DNA of 64,000 nt from Candidatus Sericytochromatia bacterium (GTDB taxonomy: Bacteria; Cyanobacteriota; Sericytochromatia; UBA7694): the NCBI GenBank assembly GCA_018780035.1, contig JADMKE010000004.1:241776-305775 (forward strand), read 5' to 3'. Positions 1 through 7,931 of this stretch are shown here, one piece after another. The stretch's first letter is position 1, and every line of letters begins with the position of its first letter. The notes below the pieces were generated by a model. The model was not told the origin of the DNA. It saw nothing but the letters and a program-made list of their open reading frames with translations, and made no database searches. Position numbers and translations under genes: made by a program.

Positions 1-896
1 TGGGACTGCAAGTAGACCTGCAAAAGCAAGTCGCCCAACTCTTCGCAGATTGCGTCGGGGTCTTCTTGTTCAATTGCATCAACGACTTCATAGGCCTCTT
101 CGAGCACATATTTGCGCAGGCTCTGGGGGGTCTGTTTCAGATCCCAGGGGCAGCCACCCTCCGGGTCGCGCAGCCGGGCCACAACCCAGCGCAGGTACTC
201 AAGTGGGGCCAGGGTTTCTGGGCCACCAACAGGCAGATACAAAGTGGTCAAATGGTCAATCCAGTCCACGCGGTCGAGATCTTCGAGTGGCAGTGTTTCG
301 ACCTGCTGATCTTCGCAGCCTGCCGCGCGCACCAAGACAATCTCAGTCTCTGGATCGAGGCGTTCAAGCAGGGTCAATTTGACCTCGGAAGCCACGGGCA
401 GAGAATAGATCTGGGTGATGAGTTGCGGTTTGCGAAAGTCGAGCTGATTGGGTTCGAGGCCCAGGGCATCGAGAATCACCAGACCATTGCTGGGATCCAC
501 CCCCACCGCTTCGAGCACCACGTCGACACAGCTCACCGCCGTGTGTAAAACGACTTCCACGCCCTGTTGCTCTGCCGCAGCCAATAATTGTTGTACCGTG
601 CTCTCAGCCACCAGCGGGTGGCCGGGAACGGCATAGACAATCTGGCCCTGGGCTTCGGCCTCTGACCACAATTGCCCGACAATCCGCTGGTACAGGCTGT
701 CAAAATTGGCCGCCTGTTCATAAAAACTGTCAAAGCTGGTAAAGGTGCAGCCCCAGGCCTGCAATTCGAGCACCGTCGGGTGAACGGCCGTGCGCAAATA
801 AACCGGGTTGCCTGCCATCAGCAGGTCGCGGGTTTCCAAAGTTAAAAAGCGGGCGGGACCCGGTCCGAGCCCCACCACATCAATGCGTCGGGTCAT
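1..896 (-). CDS. mazG: MazG-type NTP pyrophosphohydrolase with N-terminal tetrapyrrole-methylase-like domain (partial, 3' end beyond window)
   Basis: The reading frame starts at the ATG complementary to 894-896 and stays open for 298 codons to the left edge, so the C-terminus is missing. Residues 5-220 look like a tetrapyrrole (corrin/porphyrin) methylase domain: an early VVGLGPGP glycine loop and an AVPGHPLVAES segment near residue 90. From about residue 233 a MazG domain begins (EYLRWVVARLR, GGCPWDLKQT), with the metal-binding acidic pattern EEAYE (266-270) followed by EELGD (285-289). This two-domain layout is that of B. subtilis YabN. MazG proteins hydrolyse nucleoside triphosphates to monophosphate and pyrophosphate (house-cleaning); whether the methylase half is active cannot be judged. 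The start lies 5 nt after the stop of the upstream foldase gene, so the two are probably co-transcribed. Confidence 0.9.
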   Translation of the reverse strand, partial: MTRRIDVVGLGPGPARFLTLETRDLLMAGNPVYLRTAVHPTVLELQAWGCTFTSFDSFYEQAANFDSLYQRIVGQLWSEAEAQGQIVYAVPGHPLVAESTVQQLLAAAEQQGVEVVLHTAVSCVDVVLEAVGVDPSNGLVILDALGLEPNQLDFRKPQLITQIYSLPVASEVKLTLLERLDPETEIVLVRAAGCEDQQVETLPLEDLDRVDWIDHLTTLYLPVGGPETLAPLEYLRWVVARLRDPEGGCPWDLKQTPQSLRKYVLEEAYEVVDAIEQEDPDAICEELGDLLLQVYLQS

Positions 897-901
897 GATC
901 T

Positions 902-2059
902 TTAATGATCGTGTCCGTCACCGGCTTTGGTCTCAGTCTGGCCAGCGGGAGCTTCACCAGGAGCGCCTTGGCCGGGTTGACCTTCAACGGGTTTGTCGCC
1001 GGGCTTGCCTTCTGCTGCAGGAGCGGCGGGCGGAGCGGCGGTCATTTTTTCGTTGATCTCGATTTTGGACTTGGCTTTGAGCTGTTTGAGCCAGTCTTCA
1101 AAGGTTTTTTGTTTTTTCTCGCGATCGAGTTGGGCGCGGATGCTCTCTTTGACTTCGGGGAAGCCTTTGGTCATGGCGGGTACGGAGGCGCCCCGTTTAA
1201 TGATGTGGTAGCCAAAACGGGTTTTGACGGGAGCGGCAATGAGTTCGCCCTCTTTGAGCTTCCAGGCAGCCTCTTCAAATTCGGCCACCATCATGCCTTT
1301 GCCAAAAGCACCCAGTTCTCCCCCAACGTCTTTGTTGGAGGTGTCGTCGGAGTTTTCTTTGGCCAATTTGGCAAAGTCAGCGCCGCCTTGCAATTGAGCC
1401 AAGAGTGCATCAGCCTTGGTTTTGGCTTTGGTTTCTTGATCTTTTTTGCCCTCTTCGGCTTTGACAAGAATGTGCTGGGCCTTGATTTTCTCAGGCTCTT
1501 TGTACATATCCATGTGGCCATCGTAGTACTTTTTCAGCTCGGCATCGTCAATTTTGATCTTTTCGATCACCTTCTGATAGAGTTTGCTCAGCAAAATCTG
1601 CTGTTTAAACTGGGTTTCGAATTCTTCGTAGGTGTATTTGTTGCGCTCAAGATCTTCGTCAAAGGTCTTGCGGTTGCCTTGGTAGCGCGCTTTGAGCAAT
1701 TCATCAAATTTGCTCTTGAACTCGTCTTCTTTGACATCGAGGCCCATGGTGGTGGCTTCCTGTTTCATCAGGGACATTTCAACCAGGGAGTTCATGATGT
1801 TTTTCTTGAGATTGACCAACATGGTCTGACCGGCGGCGGAGTTGAAGTCCATACCGATTTGGCCTGCGTATTGCTTCTTGGCGCGTTCGACATAGGTGGC
1901 AAATTCTTCGGTGCTGATTACCTGACCATTGACTTTGGCGGCAAAGGCGGTTTGTCCGGCCCAAATAAAGCTACCGGCGGCAGCTGCGCTGCCAATAATC
2001 AAGGTGGACACGATGGCGATCACGCCAACTTTCGAGCCCTTTTTCTGTATTTCTGTCAC
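902..2059 (-). CDS. Membrane-anchored parvulin-type peptidyl-prolyl isomerase / SurA-PrsA-like foldase (copy 1)
   Basis: A protein of about 385 residues with one N-terminal hydrophobic anchor (about residues 12-36) ending near an AFA site, then a SurA/PrsA-like helical chaperone domain beginning AAKVNGQVIS. A parvulin PpiC domain lies at about residues 193-290 (AQHILVKAEEGKKDQ, GGELGAFGKGMMVAEFEEAA, TRFGYHIIKR). The tail is rich in Pro, Gly and Ala and ends HDH. These proteins catalyse prolyl isomerisation and help exported proteins fold outside the cytoplasm. Two in-frame GTG codons could start it. The second (2057-2059) sits 9 nt from an AAGGA Shine-Dalgarno and is preferred; the first (2063-2065) is only 3 nt away. 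It is clearly a paralog of the foldase at 6822-7931 (shared N-terminal motif, helices and parvulin domain) and is followed by mazG. Confidence 0.9.
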   Translation of the reverse strand: MTEIQKKGSKVGVIAIVSTLIIGSAAAAGSFIWAGQTAFAAKVNGQVISTEEFATYVERAKKQYAGQIGMDFNSAAGQTMLVNLKKNIMNSLVEMSLMKQEATTMGLDVKEDEFKSKFDELLKARYQGNRKTFDEDLERNKYTYEEFETQFKQQILLSKLYQKVIEKIKIDDAELKKYYDGHMDMYKEPEKIKAQHILVKAEEGKKDQETKAKTKADALLAQLQGGADFAKLAKENSDDTSNKDVGGELGAFGKGMMVAEFEEAAWKLKEGELIAAPVKTRFGYHIIKRGASVPAMTKGFPEVKESIRAQLDREKKQKTFEDWLKQLKAKSKIEINEKMTAAPPAAPAAEGKPGDKPVEGQPGQGAPGEAPAGQTETKAGDGHDH

Positions 2060-2415
2060 AGTCACTGTTCCTTCTTTCGTGGCAAATCATCTTCTCCAGT
2101 GTACCAGAGGGGCTCTTGAACTGTTGAGCTTATCGGGCAATCTGGCTGAAAGAGGGGTTTAATGCGCGTAAAAGTGAGCATCAATCCCCAAGTTTGGTAT
2201 TTTCTGGTCTTTGAAAAGCTTTGTGTGTGCGTGAATCAGCGCCGATGGCTACTCCGGTTGGCCAAGGCCCTGATGTTCAGGCTGCCCCTTCGACTTCGCT
2301 CAGGGAGCGGCAGGCAAACACGATAAACGCCTCAGAGAGTATCGGGTTAGGACTGTGTGAGTCCTGAGCGAAGTCGAAGGATACTTTGCAGGGGCAGCAT
2401 TTGTTGGATTAGGGA
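2060..2415. other. Intergenic region with inverted repeat and a candidate promoter
   Basis: No convincing gene is present. On the minus strand GGTACACTGG (2096-2105) resembles an extended -10 element about 37 nt upstream of the foldase start. The left-hand part (2281-2398) is an inverted repeat, listed separately. Nothing else is recognised. Confidence 0.5.
2281..2398. repeat. Inverted repeat with two nested arm pairs (REP/MITE-like)
   Basis: Outer arms GCTGCCCC (2281-2288) and GGGGCAGC (2391-2398) enclose an 18-bp perfect inner pair, CCTTCGACTTCGCTCAGG (2287-2304) and its complement (2363-2380). The arms are read directly from the sequence. Inner arms of this CTTCGACTTCGCTCAGG type are, as I recall, dispersed in many bacterial genomes, so this may be a REP-like or MITE-like element. 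It lies just past the 3' end of the large lipoprotein gene and may also act as a bidirectional transcription barrier. There is no transposase in the window. Confidence 0.7.
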
Positions 2416-5400
2416 TTATCCTGTCACAGAAGACGGGTCTATATTGTACTCTTCGATTAAATCAAAATAGACTTCAGATAAAAAACCGTCATTTGTAAAA
2501 AACTCAGGAAGATTAAACCCAAAAGACCTGCTCTCATTCGGTAAAACCACAACTTCTGGCGTAAATTCATTAATGCCCACCGAGCCGCCGTCAGCACGAT
2601 AAGCAAGCCAAACAACCTTGGGACCAGAACTATCTGTAATTTGTACCATAGCATGTGATGAAACAACAAACTGGCTGCTTCCAGATCCTTGGCCTGGTGG
2701 AGGAGACCAATTAACGATTTTTACAATGATTTCTCCATGGATTTTAGACAAATCAAAGAAAGGGCTGTTCTTCGCGTTAAAATATTTGTTCCCTGGCTCA
2801 TAGGGTGTGAAATCAAAATGTATAATTTGTTCAGATTCGGGTGTTGTATCTAAAAGATTTGCAAAATGAGCGAGAAAAGCCGTTTGCGTGCTTGCCGTCT
2901 GATTTCCCAAGCTCCCAGAAGCATAGCGAATGTAAAAAGGTTTGCTTTCTCCTTGTTTGTAAATCATGAGAGCAGCATTATCCAGACGATTCATTGTTAC
3001 CAAAAAGATTCTTTGTGCCTGAATGAGATTGGATGGTGGTGGGGAGCTGCTGACCGCTAAATTTAAAGAATTGGTCAAGACACAAAGATCTTGAGTGGGC
3101 GGTTCCGACGGCGGTGCTCCAGAGGGGGGGCTTCCCGAAGGCGGTGCCCCAGAGGGGGGAGGCGCGTCCAAAGGAGGCTGAAGTGTCGGGATATAACACT
3201 GAGCCCCGCTTTGCAGAAGACCTGCCATTTTATAATTCCCGGCAGTCAAGCCAGGTACACTTACGGAAAGGTCGTTTGAATTTGTATTATAAGCAGCTTG
3301 TGCGGTATAGACCGTATAGGGGTGTGCCGTTGATTGGATGATAACTTGGTTGATAGACTCAAGCTCTGTTCCTTGAACCAGAACCTGGGTTGCTTTCTGA
3401 GCTTTGATCAGATCCGGGTCGACGGAGCGGAAGCGTTTGCTTTCGATGTAAGCCTCAATAGTGACTGTAACTGGATTCTCAGGTTGAACAACCCATTGCC
3501 CATTGGAGACAACCAGCACAGCCGATTGCGCATCATTTAAAACAATCCCCGGATCTTCAGTTTGGGCACCTGTTGAAGACGGCACAGGAAGGGATTGAAA
3601 ATCGCCCAGTAAATTGCGGGTAATGGTATGGTTGGCATCAATGATTGCGGCCTCCCCTTGCGGATTGTTGACACCCGCGACGCTGACCCCGATATACGGG
3701 AGGGTGTCATATTCGTTAATTTTTTCAGGAGCCACAGGATTATCCTGTTTAAACCTGAATTTAACCGTTTGGGAGCCCGACAATAAAAGCGGAACCAAAT
3801 GAATGTATTTTGAAGTCATGGTATCCAGCTCGACTGAGATAGACAAAGGATTCTCAGCGGTATGCAGCTCTGTAATGACGCCATTGATACCAAGGGGTTT
3901 TTCTAAAGCAACTGGGTCAAAATTGGTATCCAATTGATTGGTATCTTGTACTATCAAAGCTTTTTTGGCGTAGGTATGATAAATCTTTTGCAGACTTTCT
4001 TCTTGATCTTTTGATTGGATACCCTCGTGGGTTGTTATCAAGGTTCTAAAGATATTTTGTTGTGCAATTTTGTTTTGAAAATCTTTGTTTAAATCAAAAT
4101 TAATGGATTTTTCACCGGAAAGAATAGTGTCTAAAACATGGAAAAAAGAAGCTTTATAATAAGGTTGCAAAGGGTGAGACGCTTCTTTTAAGAAGGGGTG
4201 ACTTAAGGCAGACTTCAAATGGCCTGCTTTAACAGGATTAAGTGGTTCTCCCCCCACAAAATGAGGATTATAATTTGGGATGGCTAAAGAACCATGAAAT
4301 TTATTTTCAAAATGAGCTGAAAACCAAGTTGCAGAACCCTCTATAAACCATAAATCTTGTGGAAAAATTAAATTGTTAGAATCACCAAATCCAGCCTGAA
4401 AAAAGTGAAAAATTTCATGGCTTACATTACCCAATATCGCCTGTTGCTCCCATTTGCATGGTTGGATACTTAAATCAGCTTGTGGACACCAGTATACGTC
4501 ATAATTAGGGGTGCAAATCCCTTCAATACACTTTAGCTTGAATTCACCTTTTTTAGTTGTTCCGGCTTGTTTATTCACATCTTGAGACAGTACTGTTACT
4601 ATAATTTTTTCGTATTTTGGAGAATAAGCCAATTGTTGAGCTTTAATATAGCTATGTACTGTTTCAAGATAAGAGACAAATGTACACATATCCTGAGATG
4701 AAATATTATTGAAAATTGAATTATCATAAATACCAATATCAAAATGTTCAGAGAAAATATACGGTGATTTTCCTTGATTAGATGAGCATGATGATGAATT
4801 TGATGCATTTTTGATATTAAAATTTTGATTTAAATGGAGGGGTGGTAAGCGATTGGGATCAAATTTTGTTCCTTTTCGGATAAGAAGGGAAGTGTAACCA
4901 AAGTTATGAATTTGGACAGGGTCATCTATGTGGATTAATTTCGTATATTTTTCAACATAGTTTCTGTATTCTTGAGAGACAGAGCTACCAGAAAAAAGTT
5001 CACGCGTATTAAAAATCGCAAACAATCCCCGAAAACCACTACTGCCACGGAATACCTGACTGTAAAAATCTTTGCTGACGGGTAGGTCTAAAAATTCAAC
5101 TGTGGCAGGTTTCTGTAAATCCAGTTGAAAAGGTTCAACCCGTATAAAGGATGTAAAGTATTCATACGGTCCCCCAATGCTTATAAATGGTTTTTGAGGG
5201 TCATCGGGAGGTGAAACCAAAAGCGATGGTGCTTGCTTTTCCTCAATAATCCGCACCACCTCTGTTTGGCTCAACGCCCCCGCCGGAATTTCCAACTTGG
5301 CCACCCCAGGCAGTTCCACAGTCCCCCCAGCAGGCCCAATTTCCGCAGTCCCTGGCGGTAAAGCCACAGCCTGATTTGGTGTTTTGTACCAGCGAAAAGT

Positions 5401-6366
5401 CAGATCGGTGACACCTTGGTTATTCAGACGCAAGACATATTTTTCACCGTCACTGCTCTTCCAAGCACTGGGCACTGGCAAGGTACGCGAACCCACCTGC
5501 CACCAAAGTGAACGCTCAGCTTCTTCAGGGTCACAATAAAGCCCTTTGTTGATACCGCTGTCTTGGCGCTTCTGGTCAATATCCAAGAGCAGTTTATTGA
5601 CCCCATTTTCTGCTTCTGTTTCAAGCACAGAATCTCCAGGCGGAGCGACTTCTGTCCCACTTTGCTGAGAGCCTTCCACTTGCCAGCTATATTCCAGCTC
5701 TTCGCTGTTGGGATTGTGCACCCGCCAGAGCCGATAATGATCGGGGTCGGATGAACACAGGGGCTTGAGTTCCAACTTTTTGGCTTTGCCCTGAGAGAGA
5801 ATCTGAAAACTGCCTTTGCCCTGTGTGCTGCGCTGTAATTCATGGCTGAGATAATAGAGGGTGTCTTCCAGTTGCAAGCTGCGTTTTTGGGTGCGCGTAT
5901 GTTTGCCATGTAATTTGAGCAGCGCCTGATAATTGGATGCGGGCATTTGGACCACTGCCTGACCATCACTGGCATTGGCGTCTAAGACTTTAAACTGAGT
6001 CCCACTTTGAATCACCAATTCAAACGCCCCTTGTTCAGGCATGCGAATTGATGTGCTTTTTCCCTGACCTGAAGCCTTGGTCGAAAGATGTAGGCGAAAA
6101 TGTTTGCCTTTGGGAGGTTCTTCCATTGCTTGCAAAGGCGATTTATGAACCTGGGAAGGCAGGGTGATCATCTGTCCTGTTTGGGGTGTATCGGCAGAAA
6201 GCAAAGAAAAATTACCCGGCCCGGATGCTTTTTGTAATCCAGAGCGCGGGTTCTGCGTGTTCATAGGCGTGACCCATTGGCACGAAGCCAGAAACAGGGC
6301 CAGCAGCCAGAGAGGCAAGAGTGGCTTCCCTTGACATCGTAAATGGAAGCGCAAATGTCGAAGCAT
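2416..6366 (-). CDS. Large ZU5-like lipoprotein with gluzincin-type metallopeptidase signature
   Basis: The product has 1316 residues. The ATG at 6366 is preferred over one 33 nt upstream because a perfect AAGGAG lies 7 nt before it. A signal peptide ends in the lipobox LASC (Cys29), predicting a lipid-anchored exported protein. Around residues 340-440 a GPAGGTVELPG ... IPAGALS pattern matches ZU5 domains. HEIFH (His650, Glu651, His654) followed 21 residues later by Glu676 in WFIEGSATW fits the HExxH...E zinc site of gluzincin peptidases. A Pro/Ser/Gly linker (APPSGSPPSGAPPSE) sits near residues 1060-1090, followed by a beta-rich C-terminal domain. The middle of the gene (about 3900-5000) is visibly AT-rich compared with its GC-richer ends. 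No exact family name is recognised; the substrate is unknown. Confidence 0.75.
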   Translation of the reverse strand: MLRHLRFHLRCQGKPLLPLWLLALFLASCQWVTPMNTQNPRSGLQKASGPGNFSLLSADTPQTGQMITLPSQVHKSPLQAMEEPPKGKHFRLHLSTKASGQGKSTSIRMPEQGAFELVIQSGTQFKVLDANASDGQAVVQMPASNYQALLKLHGKHTRTQKRSLQLEDTLYYLSHELQRSTQGKGSFQILSQGKAKKLELKPLCSSDPDHYRLWRVHNPNSEELEYSWQVEGSQQSGTEVAPPGDSVLETEAENGVNKLLLDIDQKRQDSGINKGLYCDPEEAERSLWWQVGSRTLPVPSAWKSSDGEKYVLRLNNQGVTDLTFRWYKTPNQAVALPPGTAEIGPAGGTVELPGVAKLEIPAGALSQTEVVRIIEEKQAPSLLVSPPDDPQKPFISIGGPYEYFTSFIRVEPFQLDLQKPATVEFLDLPVSKDFYSQVFRGSSGFRGLFAIFNTRELFSGSSVSQEYRNYVEKYTKLIHIDDPVQIHNFGYTSLLIRKGTKFDPNRLPPLHLNQNFNIKNASNSSSCSSNQGKSPYIFSEHFDIGIYDNSIFNNISSQDMCTFVSYLETVHSYIKAQQLAYSPKYEKIIVTVLSQDVNKQAGTTKKGEFKLKCIEGICTPNYDVYWCPQADLSIQPCKWEQQAILGNVSHEIFHFFQAGFGDSNNLIFPQDLWFIEGSATWFSAHFENKFHGSLAIPNYNPHFVGGEPLNPVKAGHLKSALSHPFLKEASHPLQPYYKASFFHVLDTILSGEKSINFDLNKDFQNKIAQQNIFRTLITTHEGIQSKDQEESLQKIYHTYAKKALIVQDTNQLDTNFDPVALEKPLGINGVITELHTAENPLSISVELDTMTSKYIHLVPLLLSGSQTVKFRFKQDNPVAPEKINEYDTLPYIGVSVAGVNNPQGEAAIIDANHTITRNLLGDFQSLPVPSSTGAQTEDPGIVLNDAQSAVLVVSNGQWVVQPENPVTVTIEAYIESKRFRSVDPDLIKAQKATQVLVQGTELESINQVIIQSTAHPYTVYTAQAAYNTNSNDLSVSVPGLTAGNYKMAGLLQSGAQCYIPTLQPPLDAPPPSGAPPSGSPPSGAPPSEPPTQDLCVLTNSLNLAVSSSPPPSNLIQAQRIFLVTMNRLDNAALMIYKQGESKPFYIRYASGSLGNQTASTQTAFLAHFANLLDTTPESEQIIHFDFTPYEPGNKYFNAKNSPFFDLSKIHGEIIVKIVNWSPPPGQGSGSSQFVVSSHAMVQITDSSGPKVVWLAYRADGGSVGINEFTPEVVVLPNESRSFGFNLPEFFTNDGFLSEVYFDLIEEYNIDPSSVTG

Positions 6367-6408
6367 AAAAATCTCCTTTTGCAGCAGCAAACGTTTCAAG
6401 ACACCCTA

Positions 6409-6439
6409 AAAATAGCACAAAATCACAACGGAGTGACAA
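6409..6439 (-). promoter_or_regulatory. Candidate sigma70-type promoter for the ZU5/metallopeptidase lipoprotein
   Basis: On the minus strand TTGTCA (6434-6439) is followed after 19 nt by TATTTT (6409-6414), which is preceded by TGC in extended -10 style. An alternative CTATTT gives an 18-nt spacer. A transcript would start about 36 nt before the chosen ATG. Confidence 0.35.
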
Positions 6440-6453
6440 AATTTTAACACCGA

Positions 6454-6481
6454 CAAGGCGGGTCTGTAAAGACCCGCCTTG
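6454..6481. repeat. 12-bp perfect hairpin
   Basis: CAAGGCGGGTCT (6454-6465), loop GTAA, AGACCCGCCTTG (6470-6481). It lies between the 3' end of the foldase copy-2 gene and the promoter of the lipoprotein gene, where a terminator would be expected. However, no uridine tract directly follows on either strand, so its role is uncertain. Confidence 0.5.
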
Positions 6482-6594
6482 CAAATGGATATTTAATCTC
6501 TCACTCAAGTCCTATTCAGGCTTTGCGGCATTTGAATACACCTGAAAAGAGGAGAAGAAGGTCTGGCCTGTGCTGGGCGATGAGGGTAATAGGA

Positions 6595-6722
6595 GCAGCC
6601 CCCTGCCAGGAGGGCAGAAGGGGGCTGCGACTCTTAAGCGCTTCTAGCAGAGCCATCGGCGATGTGTAGAAGGCGCTTACTTAGCACCACAGGTGCTGTA
6701 GCGAATGGAGCACACGATGTGC
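6595..6722. repeat. Cluster of four successive hairpins
   Basis: Four dyads follow each other: GCAGCCCCCTGCC / GGCAGAAGGGGGCTGC (6595-6628, three-base bulge); AAGCGCTTCTA / TAGAAGGCGCTT (6636-6678, one-base bulge); AGCACCACAGGTGCT (6683-6697); GCACACGATGTGC (6710-6722). A further GAGC...GCTC pair follows. Such density suggests a REP/BIME-type repeat or a structured RNA. No known RNA family is recognised. Confidence 0.5.
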
Positions 6723-6821
6723 GTAATGAGCGACCCGAATGCTCAGCAACAGGCCGAGAGCTACCAATCCCCTTATTACATTCACCAACCCCAGCCCAAC
6801 TCAGCCCTTAAGAGGGCAACG

Positions 6822-7931
6822 CTATTTCCCTTTGCCTGAAACCGGGGCCGAAGCCGCCCCAGAGGGACTGGCCGCACCACCGCTGGCCGGTGTGCCTGAA
6901 GGCCGGGCGGGCGGTGCAGGCCGCTGCATGTCTTCTGCGATCGTGATCTCGGCCTGTTTGCGGGTGTTTGTGAGCCAAGCGCGAAACAGCTTGTCTTTGG
7001 CTTGTTCTTGCAATTGGGGTTCAAATTGTTTGCGTGCCTCAGCCAGGGGCACAGGCCCCGCAGGCAGGGTTCTGCCGCGCAGAATCAGGTGATAGCCAAA
7101 GTCGGTTTTGACAGGGGTTTGGGTATATTCACCCGGTTTGAGCGACCAAGCCGCGCTTTCAAAGGTGGGCACCATGTCGCCTTTGGCAAAAGCGCCGAGA
7201 TCGCCGCCTTTGTCTTTGTTGGAGCTGTCTTCGGAGTGTTTTTTAGCCAGAGCTTTAAAGTCGGCTCCAGCTTTGAGTTCTTCCAGCAGTTTTTCGGCTT
7301 TTTGGCGGGCAGCGGCGTCTTGGGCCGGTTTTTCGACCTTAAAGAGGATATGCGCCGCTTCGATTTTTTCGGGCTGGTTGAAGTTCTTTTTGTTTTGCTC
7401 AAAATAGCTGGCAGCGTCTTTGTCGCTGACTTTGGCGCCTGCGCTGAGCAGTTCACGCATTTTTTTCAGAATTTGGCGCTCTTTTAATTCGCGCCGAAAA
7501 TCTGGCACCGAAAAATTATTCCGGGCCAATTCACTCTCCATGCGGTCGCGTTTACCCTGGTAATTGGTTTTGAGCAATTTCTCAAATTCGGCTTCCACTT
7601 CGGCGTCGGCAATGCTGATCTGGCGTTTTTGGGCTTCATTCAAAAGCAATTGGTTGTCGATCAATTGGTTCAGGGTGGTCTCTTTGAGCATCGGCAGCAG
7701 GGCTTTGCCTTGGGGCGATTTGAGATCCAGACCCAATTGGCGGGTGTAGAGATGTTGGGCCTGTTCTAAGCTGCGGGCAAAGACCGTACGGGTGATGCGC
7801 TCACCATTGACCTTGGCGACAAAGTCGAAACGATTGACCCAATACCAGGTGCCAGCGGTAAAACCGCCACCGAGAAAGACCACCAGGGCCATGGCGACAA
7901 GGCCTTTTTCCGTCAGATGGCTATTCGACAT
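6822..7931 (-). CDS. Membrane-anchored parvulin-type peptidyl-prolyl isomerase / SurA-PrsA-like foldase (copy 2)
   Basis: The product has 369 residues: an N-terminal membrane segment (about residues 9-31), a SurA-like helical domain opening with AKVNGERITR, a parvulin domain at about residues 195-285 (AAHILFKVEKPAQ, GGDLGAFAKGDMVPTFESAA, TDFGYHLILRG) and a disordered Pro/Gly/Ser tail ending GKGK. It is predicted to act on the outer face of the cytoplasmic membrane as a folding catalyst. It overlaps the 3' end of mfd by 11 nt, so translation is probably coupled. A mfd-foldase order is also found in Firmicutes (mfd-prsA). It is paralogous to the foldase at 902-2059, from which it is now separated by the lipoprotein gene and its flanking repeats. 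Confidence 0.9.
   Translation of the reverse strand: MSNSHLTEKGLVAMALVVFLGGGFTAGTWYWVNRFDFVAKVNGERITRTVFARSLEQAQHLYTRQLGLDLKSPQGKALLPMLKETTLNQLIDNQLLLNEAQKRQISIADAEVEAEFEKLLKTNYQGKRDRMESELARNNFSVPDFRRELKERQILKKMRELLSAGAKVSDKDAASYFEQNKKNFNQPEKIEAAHILFKVEKPAQDAAARQKAEKLLEELKAGADFKALAKKHSEDSSNKDKGGDLGAFAKGDMVPTFESAAWSLKPGEYTQTPVKTDFGYHLILRGRTLPAGPVPLAEARKQFEPQLQEQAKDKLFRAWLTNTRKQAEITIAEDMQRPAPPARPSGTPASGGAASPSGAASAPVSGKGK

Larger units (their letters stand above)
6367..6821. other. Long structured intergenic region
   Basis: About 455 bp without a convincing gene. It contains a candidate minus-strand promoter (6409-6439), a 12-bp perfect hairpin (6454-6481) and a cluster of four hairpins (6595-6722). 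All are listed separately. Confidence 0.6.

Noticed and set aside
905-2119. 404-codon open frame on the plus strand
   Set aside because: It lies antisense to the parvulin foldase, whose minus-strand product has clear domains. The plus product is a Phe/Gly-rich artefact of that codon usage.
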